DNA of 64,000 bases from Halichondria panicea (lineage: Eukaryota > Porifera > Demospongiae > Suberitida > Halichondriidae). The translations under genes and the position numbers were made by a program. The stretch spans positions 2,003,001 through 2,067,000 of the forward strand of contig NC_087391.1 of NCBI RefSeq assembly GCF_963675165.1, in the 5' to 3' direction. Every line of letters starts with the position of its first letter. Positions within the stretch are counted from its first letter, which is position 1. Positions 22,899-34,000 of the stretch are shown here, piece by piece. The notes beneath the pieces are model-generated. The model saw nothing but the letters and a program-made list of their open reading frames with translations, made no database searches and had not been told where the DNA came from.

Positions 22899-23722
22899 TT
22901 AAAGACGTTTGAGTCTCTTTTTGGATTTCTTTGTTCCAGCAATAAGAGCATCATTTTTCTTTGGACTTGTAGGAATACATTGGATGCCACATGAGGCCTC
23001 CTCATGCCACGATCTTGAGCAATCTCGACAAAAATCAAAAGTGCACTTAGTACATTCAGCTCGCCGGTTGTTTAAAACTTTAGCCGGAGAACAGCAGTTT
23101 GGACATGGTCTCATCTTCACTGGTCCGTCAATTAATGGCGGCTTGGAGCTCTCAGGTCGACAGCTTCTTTTTCTGTTGTTAATAATCTTGAGTGGTTGTC
23201 GTGGCGTTGGAAACAGTTTGGGATCAAACAGTTCGCCAATCAGATTCGGTTCTATGTCCGTTGTGAGAGTTAGTCTTTTAGGCCTGTATGGAGAAATTAA
23301 TTCTTTCCATGATCGAGATACGAGGAGACATCTGCAAGGGTAGAAAACAACATTAAAAAAGCAAAACAGATTGGTAATAATCATTCATGTACATATACAT
23401 GTATTGGGATGAAAACAAAATCTAGTATATAGACTCTAGCTTACTTTGAGATGTCATCTTGTCGTAAGTATGAGATGATTCGTTCAGCAATCACGGGGAA
23501 GAAACCTTCTCTAAAGAGTGCTGTGATAATATCCTTGTGCTCTTGTCTTGCCAGGGGAGGGGTAGGAGCAGGTGAGGGGAAGGAGATCGGGAGAGGTGTG
23601 AGCAAAGCTCTAGGAGGCTGAGGGAATACTGGTCGGCCACAGGATGACGAGGGAGTCATAAACACACTTGGAGCATCAGATAGAGAGAGCTTCGTTAGTT
23701 TAGGAGTGCTGAATTCAGCCAT
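22899..23722 (-). CDS. FBXO5: EMI1/EMI2-type APC/C inhibitor (F-box and zinc-binding region)
   Basis: Two exons (23722-23445 and 23331-22899) give 236 residues. EMI proteins bind and inhibit the anaphase-promoting complex. An F-box-like stretch (FFPVIAERIISYLRQDDISK then CLLVSRSWKELI) spans the splice joint. The zinc-binding region has the ordered metal ligands CPNC, ECTKC, DFCRDC, H and C. The protein ends GTKKSKKRLKRL, which corresponds to the conserved RL tail that blocks E2S access in vertebrate EMI1 and EMI2. The N-terminal part is a Pro/Ser-rich disordered stretch with RxxL motifs. At 236 residues it is about half the vertebrate length. The sequence does not separate FBXO5 from FBXO43; a single ancestral gene is likely. 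Confidence 0.9.
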
Positions 23723-24157
23723 AGAAACGTTGATCTTTGATTGAGAGAGAGAGACGAGAAATTGAAATTTCTCTTTGCATGAACCTTGAAGCTTTATATG
23801 TAGACACAGCGTTGACAGGTAATGATTGACATCTGTTGACCTTTAGCTTTACGTACTGGACACTCTTCAGCGCCTGAACTAAAATTTATACTGCTAGATC
23901 CAGCTTTAGATTCATGGCAGCTGATATGATGGCAACAAAACAGACTCTCTTGTGACCTTTTCAAATTGCCCTCCAGTAGCTTTGCTTTCTGTAGTAAATC
24001 TCCGTATTTTATCAATTTACAGCCCTATTTGAGTTTCATTGGTTCAATTTTTTTAATGCACACCCAAGTCGATTAATCTTGAGGGCGGCCTACATGTACA
24101 TCAGGCAGATGATTGGAATTCACAACAAACAGAGAACATGAAACCATAACAATAACT
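23723..24157. other. Intergenic: EMI1-like 5' flank and CCDC97 3' flank
   Basis: No gene is seen. This 435-base stretch should carry the EMI1-like promoter and the 3' UTR of CCDC97. TGACATCTGTTGACC near 23827 is a small inverted-like motif without a clear meaning. Confidence 0.4.
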
Positions 24158-25117
24158 TTATCGACAAACATAATAGTCATCATCGACACAAAGAGGTTCA
24201 TAATCACTAAGGTTTGTCGGTTCTTCGTCATCAAAATAAGCGTCCTCAGCATCTCTCCCTAACATGTCTATCGAGTCCAAAGCATCGCTAACGTCAATCT
24301 TGGAATAGTCAAAGTCTTTATCATCTCCATTCAGAAATGACAACTGCATGGCTTTCAAATAATCCTCTCGGAATTGCTGCTTTTGATCACTATCAATCCT
24401 AACAGAGTCATGATCTTGATCCATTCTCTCATCATCCATTTCTGACTCATCTGAATCATTTTCTTCCAGTTGACCTGATACAAAATCTTGCTGCCTTTCA
24501 TAGAGCTCTCTCCGCTTGTCAATCTCCATTTTCTTGAGTATCAGTCCAGACATGGTGACATCAGATCGATTCCCCATATCCAAATCATCTTTCTCTTCCT
24601 TTGTCAGATACTGACCAATGTAGTCTTCATACAGCAACGGATTTCTATTTCTCATTTCCTCTTCAGAAAAGTAACTAGACGTTTCCATTAGGTGTTTCAT
24701 ATACTGAAAACGACGATTTTGTACTTGCTTCTGTCGAGACTTAACACTCAATCCTAACTGTTTCCTGAGCTCTTTCAATTGATAAACAATCACATAGTTC
24801 ATTTTAACTACAGATTCTATGTATGTCAAATCTGCGCCATCCAAGAGAGATCCAAACCTCATCAAAAAGTTTCCACCTCTAGTCCTTAGCAACGAGCAAA
24901 GAGCAGTTAATTTTTGACTATCACTTAAATCAGGTTCCCCTATTTGCTGACTTTGAATAGTTCTATCAGATTCGATAACTTTCTTGAATATTGTTAATTC
25001 AGCTCGTGTGTATAAATCATCAGAGTGTGACCTTGAATTGTCCATCGTCAAGTGGTCAGTGACACTTTGCTTTTTACTTTCTCTCGGCACTGTTAGAGGA
25101 GTGGCTGCTTCAGCCAT
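24158..25117 (-). CDS. CCDC97: CCDC97 homologue
   Basis: One coding exon of 319 residues. Vertebrate CCDC97 has been linked to the SF3B part of the U2 snRNP. The hallmark block is present: QNRRFQYMKHLMETSSYFSE then EEMRNRNPLLYEDYIGQYLT, followed by KEEKDD. The C-terminal acidic block KQQFREDYLKAMQLSFLNGD with DKDFDYSKID also matches the human protein (FLDGKDGDFDYSTVD). The end is highly acidic (AEDAYFDDEEP). The frame is open upstream to 25189, but that part includes a splice-acceptor-like TTTTTTTACAG, so the ATG at 25117 (MAEAATPL) is preferred and a 5' UTR intron is possible. Confidence 0.88.
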   Translation of the reverse strand: MAEAATPLTVPRESKKQSVTDHLTMDNSRSHSDDLYTRAELTIFKKVIESDRTIQSQQIGEPDLSDSQKLTALCSLLRTRGGNFLMRFGSLLDGADLTYIESVVKMNYVIVYQLKELRKQLGLSVKSRQKQVQNRRFQYMKHLMETSSYFSEEEMRNRNPLLYEDYIGQYLTKEEKDDLDMGNRSDVTMSGLILKKMEIDKRRELYERQQDFVSGQLEENDSDESEMDDERMDQDHDSVRIDSDQKQQFREDYLKAMQLSFLNGDDKDFDYSKIDVSDALDSIDMLGRDAEDAYFDDEEPTNLSDYEPLCVDDDYYVCR

Positions 25118-25316
25118 ACAGCAGGTATCCAGGTGAGTAGAATGACAAGCACAACCCGTAAACAATCCTGTAAAAAAAATGCAGAACAAAGTTTATGGTA
25201 AAGGTCAACATTTAGACAAACAATTCTGCAAACAATTTGTGTGATGTAGCAGACCTAGATTTGTAAGCCACCCCATAAATCTTCTAACAACCAGCAGTGA
25301 TCTAGTATTTGAGGAC
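25118..25316. promoter_or_regulatory. Divergent promoter region CCDC97 / SDHAF1
   Basis: There are 199 bases between the start codons. No TATA box is seen. The CCDC97 side may include a 5' UTR exon and an intron (acceptor-like sequence at about 25168-25178 on the minus strand). Confidence 0.45.
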
Positions 25317-25559
25317 ATGACAAGGAGTGGACTACAAAAAGAGGTTCTAAAGCTGTACAGACTGTTTCTGGAAGCATGCAGGGACAAGCCAGAGTCAACC
25401 AAAGTGATAGTACAGCATACCTTCAGAGAAAATGCTTCAAGCTTGGACAGTACAAACATACAAGCCATAGAGTACCTTATCAGGAGAGGCAGAAATCAAC
25501 TGAGAACACTGAGGAACTCTGATGGCATCACGAAATGGGACAGTGCTAGTGAAAAGTAA
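25317..25559 (+). CDS. SDHAF1: Succinate dehydrogenase assembly factor 1 (LYR protein)
   Basis: A single-exon gene of 80 residues. SDHAF1 is a mitochondrial matrix LYR protein that helps load iron-sulfur clusters into the SDHB subunit of complex II. The LYR motif is in QKEVLKLYRLFLEACRDKP near the N-terminus. It is followed by FRENASSLDSTNIQAIEYLI and RRGRNQLRTLRNSDG, which match the human FRxxA...IEYLYRRGRRQLxxL pattern. Human SDHAF1 is also intronless and about 115 residues long. The stop is 101 bases upstream of the SARS2 start, on the same strand, and no AATAAA lies between them. Confidence 0.9.
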   Translation: MTRSGLQKEVLKLYRLFLEACRDKPESTKVIVQHTFRENASSLDSTNIQAIEYLIRRGRNQLRTLRNSDGITKWDSASEK

Positions 25560-25660
25560 AACGGCTTTTTTGTTTTCAATTTTACAAAGCACGTTTTTTC
25601 ATAGCTGCTTTTCGTTTAATTAGGTTAAATAATGTGTAGACATTGACTCACTGTGTGAAG

Positions 25661-28600
25661 ATGAACTTTTTACTGTCATTCAGAGTACAGAGAATAGCTC
25701 AGCAGCTCAGGAGAGTACCAGAATGTGTGTCCAGGGCATTAGTTTCTACCCCAGATCCCCCAGAGGAGAGGGAGTTGAGTGCAAGTGTCAGTGAGCATAT
25801 AAAGAAGCAAGTTCTACATGCAGGTCTGCACTACTTGTCTGATGTAGAGACACTGAAACAGAATATGAACAACAGAAAGTTTGATGTTGACTTAGAGAAA
25901 CTAGTGAGCCACTATTAAAATACACCTAGATTAAACACTCTAACGAGCTTGATCTATCTGGCCGGCCAGCCGGGTGTACAGTATTTGCTATTTATAATAA
26001 TGCTATAGTACACGGATTGTCATATGCTCCTTACAAAGAGCAGTATGTACTGAATGGTTTTATTCGCTTGACGGGTACATGTACGTACGTACGTACTCCA
26101 TCCCAGGTGATTAATTTCTTTCCTTAATATATGTACTTCACCTGCATTACCTTTTGCTCCTGAGCACGTCTATAGTCTCCTTATAATCTGATATTAATTT
26201 TTCCACTAGATTGCACTTCATGATCTGTACAAGATGCTTGTACACCGTCTGAAGGAATCTCGTCACAAGAGAAATACTGCAAGCAAGCAGTATGTACAGC
26301 TCAAGGTAACAGGTGCATTGTCATGGAGACTGTACAAAACTGCACAATCTCTGCTTAGAGTCCAGAGGAGAAAGCTGGAGTTGTCGGATTGGGCTCACAG
26401 CTGAAACAGAATATCAGTTACCTCGAGGTATGTTGAGTGTACATGCAGTGTACCATGCCTATGTGCAATATAGTACGGAACCTCGATTATCCGCATGCGC
26501 AAATAACAACTATTACCATGGACACAGGCATGTTTATCTTCTGTGCATGCGCAGACGCCAACGTGCACTAAATTTTGCACCGTTAAGTGAGTGGATCAAG
26601 GCGTGGTTTATCTACTCGATTATCCGCAGTTATCCAGCCTGCCTCTAGAACCAAGGTGTCCGGATAATCGAGGTTCTACTGTTACAGTACTGTACGGTAC
26701 ATGTTGGTGAGGGAATGTGTAGTGAATGATGTTGCTTTTGGGCTAACCAACAATGGCTATAATTATGAAGAAGTGGCCTTTCTAAAGGATGTCGCTCGTT
26801 AATACACCTGTAGTATAGAGGTATGTATATACTGTGATCTGATGGACATTTTTCAATGCATATTCACCCTCACACGATATAGAATGAGAAGAATACCCTT
26901 GAGAATGACATGCTCTCTCTCTTGTCTCTAATCCCCAACTACTGCCACCCGGACACAGTGAGTGCCTATTATTATAATTATTGTACCTTAAATCAGGGTC
27001 CCTTTTGCAGCCTGTTGGAGAGTACGAAGATTCCAGAGTGTTGGAGCATTGTGGAGAAATGCCTGGTATGAAGTGTTTTCTGTAAATGACGAGTCTCGAT
27101 TTTTGCTCTACACAGAGTTCAGTTTCGATGTGAAAGGTCACATTCATCTCGGAAAAAACCTGGGATTGTTTGACTTCCAGTGAGTTCACACACATGTACA
27201 GAAAGAGTGTGTATATACCCACTCAGCCCAACGTACTGTCACAGCTGTTTAGCCTTCACAGCATGTCTCTAAAAGTAGCAATTGTCTATAATTATGTTTT
27301 TTCTACTTGACTTTACAGAGCTGCAGCTGAGGCATCCGGCAGTAGCTTCTACTACCTAGAGGGAGGTGCTGCACTACTGGAGATTGCTCTCATTCAGTTT
27401 GCCATGCAAAAAGCCGTTGCCAAGGTGAATGTTACGGCAGATTACCCTAACAAGACAACACAGTGCACGTGTGTCAAACAGTTTGATCATAGGCTATGTT
27501 CAACTACATAATTGTATGTATTGTATGTAGTGCATAAAATGATTGTGTTAATTATTATGTGCAGGGCTATCGACCTATGATTACACCGGATGTGATCAAG
27601 ACAGACTTGGTTGTGAGTCCACCCGTTCCCTCCCCCTTCTACACCTACCTACGCACACATACATCTCTACCCTATACAGGAGGGGTGTGGTTTTAATCCA
27701 AGGGGTGCTCACTCTCAGGTGTATCATGTGAGCTCTCACCATAATGGTGGCTCCACCCAGTGTCTCTCGGGGACTGCAGAGATACCACTGGCAGGTGGGT
27801 GAGACCTACATGTACAGTGTATGTGTCAGCCTTTAGTGTGAAAATTAATTGTCAATGCATCGATGTAAGTAGCCTCGATCCCAGGCCGCTCTTCCTTTTG
27901 AGGCCTTGTAAGGAGGCTACGATGTAAGTAGTTTTTTTAAAGCCAGCACTGTATTTCTGACACTGGGCATTCCCAAGAAATGAACACTTGCTCTGGCATT
28001 GGTGCTAATAAATTTGTCTGATTACTGCAGGGAAGTATATGAAGAGTGTTCTTCCATTGGACCAGCTACCTATCAGGTGATCTACTCGTAGCTGTGTGTA
28101 CTCCATACCCTTGCGCTAATGTAATGCTGTTATAGCATCGTGTCTTCTTCACACCCAGACTGGTGGCCTTTGGGAGATGCTTCAGAGCAGAGACAGGTAC
28201 TTTGTGTGGTGTTGTCTCACTTAATTAGGAGATGTAAAGTAGAGTGGTTGCTCCTTATGCTGCGAACTTTCATATAAATCACATGCCTTTCTATGCAGGG
28301 GGCAAAGGTCACGGATCCCGGGGCCTCTACAGAGTACACCAGTTTAGCAAGGTGGAGTTGTTTGGTCTCACGGCTCAGGAGGAGGGCTCTGAGAGTCAGC
28401 AGCTGCTGGAGGAGTTCCTCTCGCTTCAGAAGGACATACTATCTAGCTTGGGCCTGCATTACAGGTACTAAGTTATGTATGCATTCTGGATAGCCTAAAG
28501 TGAACTATTTGGCTGCCACTAACCGTGCAGTTTGATGCAATGTCACTATCGGCTAGCACATACAATCGTACGTTCACCGAACTTACAATGGTACCTGTTG

Positions 28601-30122
28601 GTCATAATGATTCTGTGTGTTAGAATTAATGAGTAAATGAGAAGACCCAAATCTTACAAGAGATTGTCACATTCTCTGATACCATGTACAGTATCTGCTA
28701 TTTCGTACACTTTTTCAATTATGGTGTTGTTGCTGCCTTGCCGTTATTAAACTCAAAACCGATCAGCTGTACGTAACCTTAACCCTAACCCTAACCCTAT
28801 CCAGTGGGGGGCAGGGGGGAAGCTTCTCCCCCAAACACTTCAGCTTCCCTCCCAGTCTGCTAATGTTTTCCCAGGGGAAACCCCTTAACACCCCTCACTT
28901 AATTCGTCTTTCCCCCCAAACAATTAATTCTAGATAGAACCCTGGCGTGTGCTTATACTACGTAGATATTATGTATTTATAAATCTTAACCACCCACTGC
29001 TATGTTCGTAGGTATCTATGGTTTTATGTATTCCATATTGTAGAGTGCTCGAGATGGCCACGGCTGAATTGGGTGGGCCAGCCTATCGCAAGTATGATAT
29101 AGAGGTCTGGATGCCGGGACGTGGGGAGTACGGGGAGGTCACCAGCGCCTCAAATTGTACCGACTATCAGAGCAGGCGGCTTCTCACCTCCTATCCTAAC
29201 CCGGACAAACTCAGAGTACCGAAGAGGAAGTACGCACACACAGTGAGTGTAAAGACAGTTAGATGTACCAACCACTTTATTTGTAACTCCATATGGGACT
29301 GCTATTTAACAACTATGTGAGCAACGTCTAGCATGTAGCGTTTTACCAGGAGAACATGAGGAGATCTCCTCATGTACTCCTGGTTTTACTAATTAAAGTA
29401 CTGTGAGGAGTCGGACTATCTTTGAGTGCCTGCTACCAGTTTAGGAATGATATCGCTATTAAGCTCCACAATCATTTAGGTTGCTATGACGTACATGTGC
29501 ACACATTACTCCCTGCCCCCCCTGGCCTTAATCCTTACGCTTCATGGTGTGTCTTGTGTTTATTCAGGTGAACGGCACAGCCTGTGCTGTCCCAAGAACT
29601 ATAATCGCCCTCTTAGAGAACTACCAGCAGGAGGTGAGCAAGTGGTCGTCACCTTACTCTTATTTATTGTCGCATACTATTACAGAGAAACGTCTACGAG
29701 TAAATGATCACTAAGTATGTAAATCAGCTTTTAAACTAATATGGATGACCTATTCATTTTCATGCTCAGAACTTCTAGCCTAATACATTCGTACCTCCAC
29801 CTCTACATGTACCGTATAGCGGGTAATTTTCGGGGGACAAAATATTCGTGGTTCAGCAGTATTTAGTCATTTCGTGGATAATATTTTCGTGGTTGCTGCT
29901 TGCACTGCAGGTAAAGGTAGACAAGGTCGCTTCATTCGTGGGTAAAATATTCGTGGTCAGACCTTCAACCACGAAAACCACGAATATTTTGCCCCCACGA
30001 AAATTACCCTCTATTAGTACATACTTTTCTCATGCTTGCAGGATGGGAGTGTGGTTCTGCCGGAAGTACTGAGACCATTCCTACCCAAACACTATTGGCA
30101 TCTAAAGCCGAATGTTGGCTAA
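25661..30122 (+). CDS. SARS2: Mitochondrial seryl-tRNA synthetase
   Basis: Fifteen exons give 488 residues: 25661-25903, 26210-26305, 26359-26427, 26883-26957, 27011-27065, 27116-27179, 27319-27424, 27565-27612, 27680-27794, 28031-28077, 28159-28196, 28299-28464, 29044-29242, 29568-29633, 30043-30122. It charges mitochondrial tRNA-Ser. The N-terminus [20 protein letters not shown] has many Arg and no acidic residues, a good presequence. A helical tRNA-binding arm follows, then the class II core: motif 2 around [20 protein letters not shown], the serine-binding [20 protein letters not shown] block, and motif 3 around [26 protein letters not shown]-type sequence in exons 8-9 (DLVEGCGF) matches human SARS2. 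A family-2 MITE ends 22 bases before the last exon. Confidence 0.95.
26472..26680. mobile_element. Pogo-like MITE in SARS2 intron 3
   Basis: The terminal inverted repeats read CGGAACCTCGATTATCCG at the left and CGGATAATCGAGGTTCTACT at the right, about 209 bases in all. The right end on the minus strand is CAGTAGAACCTCGATTATCC, a typical pogo/Tigger-type terminus. A second ACTCGATTATCCGCAG lies near 26613. There is no transposase. Confidence 0.75.
28771..28798 (+). repeat. Short interstitial telomere-like tract (CCCTAA)n
   Basis: AACCTTAACCCTAACCCTAACCCTA is the C-strand of the metazoan TTAGGG telomere repeat, about three to four units, inside the SARS2 intron between 28464 and 29044. It is short and internal, so it is not a chromosome end. 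Confidence 0.8.
29345..29386. repeat. Small near-perfect hairpin in a SARS2 intron
   Basis: ACCAGGAGAACATGAGGAG is followed directly by CTCCTCATGTACTCCTGGT, giving arms of about 20 bases with one mismatch and almost no loop. A smaller one (AGGAGTGCATGAATGCACTCCT) lies at about 7660-7682 in a GABBR intron. Confidence 0.7.
29810..30020. mobile_element. Foldback MITE, family 2, at the last SARS2 splice acceptor
   Basis: The left end is TACCGTATAGCGGGTAATTT and the right end is AAATTACCCTCTATTAGTA. The interior has many TTCGTGG and CCACGAA blocks. It ends 22 bases before the acceptor of the last SARS2 exon at 30043. Confidence 0.85.
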
Positions 30123-31045
30123 TACTTATACACTGGACATGTAACTATAATTTTAGTGTCATAATCAGTGTGGATTATAACGGTCGGCATTCGGCTATTT
30201 ACCGATCCAAGAACCTGAATAACCGGTCAGTTTAGCTCTGGGCTGCCACAATGACCTGCCAGTACTCGAGATCTAGTTGCGCATGCGCCCTATGCATGCT
30301 GATTCAGCAAGCTAATTAGTTGCTATTGGATGCTGATTCAGCAAGCTAAATAGCCACGTGCAGATTAAGAATAGTTTTTGTTGATTGTAAAGTAGCTAGC
30401 TATGCCCTCTAACCGTCACTCTTCTCAGCATTTACCTGTCAAACAGCCTAAGAGACAAGTTTATGTAGGAAGAGGCAAGTCCATTGAACTGGAGAAAGAT
30501 CACCAAACACTATACCATGACTGTGTTGTGAATCTGAGCAAAAGAAGCACATCTAAACCAGTCCTGATGAAGATGAGTCAACCATTTCACTGGCTGAATA
30601 CTTATAGGATGGTTCAATGACTAAACTTTCACTTGTGCATATTAATAATTAGACTGTCATAATTATATCATAATTATTTATCAGAATGAACGTCAATGAG
30701 CTATAAATAATAATGCATGGTAGATCCATGTCTCAGGGCATCAGACCCTAGACTTTCCTCATTAGTCGGGGCCTTGCGACAGTCATGGCAGAACAAGAAA
30801 CTACAATGACAGAACATTTTGGTTATGGTCTGACATAAGTCAGTTCCTGCCAGATTTCTTATAATCCACACTGATAATTAACATCACGTGCGCAATCTCA
30901 TTATATAACAAGTCATAGTGAAATTATTAATTTTGTGCTCAGCAAGTAAAAAATGACGTAGCAAAACTGACGGATGGTTGGGTAGGTTGGGTAATACAAT
31001 TATGAACAGAACAATAGAACACATAATATCGAAACTGAAAACACA
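30123..31045. other. Convergent intergenic region SARS2 / PLEKHH with a spaced inverted repeat
   Basis: ATCAGTGTGGATTATAA at 30164-30180 returns as its exact reverse complement at 30859-30875. Between them lie a near-tandem duplication of GATGCTGATTCAGCAAGCTAA (about 30292-30350) and a small ORF. The 17-base arms could be the ends of a degenerate mobile element. Confidence 0.55.
30402..30620 (+). CDS. Small ORF of unknown function (doubtful gene)
   Basis: An ATG-initiated ORF of 72 residues, basic, with PVKQPKRQVYVGRGKSIELE and SQPFHWLNTYRMVQ. It is not recognised. It lies inside the spaced inverted repeat at 30164-30875. It could be a chance ORF, a short gene or a fragment of a mobile element. 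No splice context or homologue supports it. Confidence 0.2.
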   Translation: MPSNRHSSQHLPVKQPKRQVYVGRGKSIELEKDHQTLYHDCVVNLSKRSTSKPVLMKMSQPFHWLNTYRMVQ

Positions 31046-34000
31046 TTACAAATGTTCGGTACTTCCTTTCAGACTCTCGATATAAGAAGCCATCAGAAAC
31101 GTGGCTTCACAGATTTGAATCTTGTCCATGGAGAGCAGCAACTTTTCTCCTCTGGTCGTCACGCTCGTCACGTTGTCTGGGTCGTCTCTGGGGGTAACCA
31201 CGAGCATAAAATCTTCCTCTCCGTAGCCCCCGAAAGTGGAAATCTCGTTATAGCTGTAAGACTTGAGTACGTCCATTGTTTTATGCTTGAGAAGGGAGAC
31301 CCCGCCTTCATGAATGGCCAGAAACAAGTGTTGGTGGGGGGTGCTCTGTCCATTATGTTGCTCCGCCTTGAAAACAATTGCCCCACACAATGACCAAGCC
31401 TGAGCAATACTCAAATACAAACGGGCACACTCTTCACGACTCTTTCCAGCAAGTCCGCGCCATTTCTCAGTCAGCTCGGTTTGCAGGCGTAGCCATTCGT
31501 GCTCCAAAGCCATGAAAGTGTGGCTCCAAGGGCTGAACCGCTCGACAGCCTCCCTGGCAACTGTCTCTAGCTCACCCGTGGCCACAGATTTGCAATTACC
31601 GTATTCAAGCTGTGCCATTATGGCCGACAATTGAACGGCATCTTTGGGAGGCACTGGGTGAACCCCTGTGAGCACATTGTTGCTGATTTGGTGGGCGAGG
31701 AGAATGCACTCAAATCCTGATTCATCACCTTGACGATCCTGGAACGCAAGTCTGCAGGGTAGAGAGAGGAAATGAATTGGGGTATTTATTGTCAACGAAT
31801 ACGACTTGGACACTAGTTTTTGTTGAGCATGCAAAACAAATCAATATGGTGGTTGTGCCAGTGGTGGGGCAATGGATTAGGATGGCAATGGAGTACTTAT
31901 AGTTACATGGAGGGGGGCATGTGATGCTTATACAAAATAACACATGTACCAATTAGACACGAACAAAACGTATCAAGTTTAGCTGTCCACATAATGTTGT
32001 AGAACCATGCATAACATGTGGTGAGTTGATCTAAATCTTACCTCCTCTTATACAAGAAGGTGATGCTCCTCTGCTCAGAGATGGCCATGTATGAATTTCG
32101 ATTGAGCTCCTCTATTGAGAGTGTCCACATTGAGACGACATCACAGACCTTGCTCTCGGCAAAAGGACAACAAAGGAGGCCATCACTGACCCCCGGCCAG
32201 TCACACATGAGTGCAAACCCCGTGTCCAAAGAGTCGGGTAGCCCCAATCTCTCTGTGAGTTCTGAAACGAGCTCTGACACGGTCGTCATGGTAGAGAACA
32301 CAACACTCTGTGGGGGCACAATGACGGATCAAAACCAGCCTTCGACTTCACAATTAGCAATGTATAACTATATAGGCCTAATCACTGGCAAATTTCTCGT
32401 ATACATGCAGATACATATTATACGTAAACAGTGTAAATAAAGACCTGTCTACTGTTACATAAACGTACATGGACAGAGCCATCTGAGAGAGTGACGTCGG
32501 TTTCCATGGAGCCAGTGGGGGGCTCGAAGGGAGAGATAGAGAACTCCTCAAAGAGAGTCTTCAACTCAAAGTAAGTTGGAGTACACTGTCTGAAACAACT
32601 AGTTGAACATTGCTTGGCTCTGTTCTGGCAGTTCCTGGCTAGCTCACAGATAACGGGGCTCTTTGAAGAGACGGATTGTTCCAAGAAGATGGTCAGGTAC
32701 CACGAGATAAGCTTCCTCGAGGGAAGGTACATTGGGATGAGCATGAAGAGGAGGAGCCAACCCTGTTATTGTGTGTGTGTGAGATAAGGAATTGAGATAA
32801 AGGATATCTTGAGGGAGGTAAAGTGCATCTCTCAACCAATAATGTGTGTGTGGATATGTTTACAAGTGTAAGTACGTACTGTATATGAGTTATAAAAAAC
32901 AGACAGCTGCGACATTATGTACTAACCTGCAGTACAGGTGTGGCAGTGGGCGTGGTGTGTCCAGCCATCTGTCTCAGCAGTTGACAGTAGACCTCGTTCT
33001 GAAGATGGGAGTGAGAAAGACAGTGTCCAATTATCTTCTGCGCAAGGGACATGTGGAATTCCAGATTTGTAAGATCAATTGTTTTGTTCATAAAATGTTG
33101 CAGGTCTCGAAACAGACTCCTAGCGTGCTCTTTGAGCTTTGTCGTTGGCATGGAGATAAGAGAATCGTGCATGGGATTGGCAGCCACTTTGAAAATCGGG
33201 TTTCCCCATTTCGGGTGATCGAGATGACTGATTGGATTCTCCTTCATGATCTCTGAGAGGAACTGTTCCGTTCGTGTGAGCTGCGGACCGACGTCATCAC
33301 AACGGAGGGAGTTGAGGATGTAGCACCACTCCTCCTGTGGGGGGAGTGGGCGGGCAGGTTAGTTAGTTTATGTGTAGACGTATATAACGTGTGCAGTTAA
33401 ACAGTTAGGTGCTAATAGGTTCTAACAGCTAGAACGATAAAGATGACTGCATGATTATGTAAGCCCAATTTACATGTAGTTCAATCGATTGAGCAATGGG
33501 TGATAATGATTAAGAAGTCATCAAACGAAAGAAAACCTCTAAATGGGAACGAGTACCTATATTTATTAATGACAGGGGTTTACTCACGATTTTCCCGGGC
33601 TTGATGGGCTGCAACAATGTGACCTCTTGTGTCTCCTCGTGTCGTATATTGAGCACGAGACTCATGCTTTGACTCAGGCTGGAAACAGACGTGTCCAACA
33701 TGATACTGTCCCTCTTACTCTTCACCGAGCAATGCTCAATGTCGAGACGACGAATCGGCTGCAAGACCAACAAATATATATTTCACGCAAAGTACGTATT
33801 AATTTTATGAACAGATTTGAATTCTGAGCTGTGATTACTACACTAACTAGTAAAACTCCACCTATATAGCTGCACGTTCAGAAAATAAAATTGTAGAAGA
33901 AAGCTACATGTTGTAACTAGCAGAAAGCTATCATCGTAAATGAAATTGGTCTTAAGAAATTATTGATTCCTCATTAGGTGATTCGGTGATAGAAGCAGGA

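Noticed and set aside
28771-28798. Chromosome end
   Set aside because: Only three to four telomere units are present and coding exons of SARS2 lie on both sides.
32060-32440. Plus-strand ORFs of 100 or more residues opposite PLEKHH and other minus-strand exons
   Set aside because: They are antisense shadows of conserved exons (PLEKHH, DRC7, WDR74) and show no family sequence.
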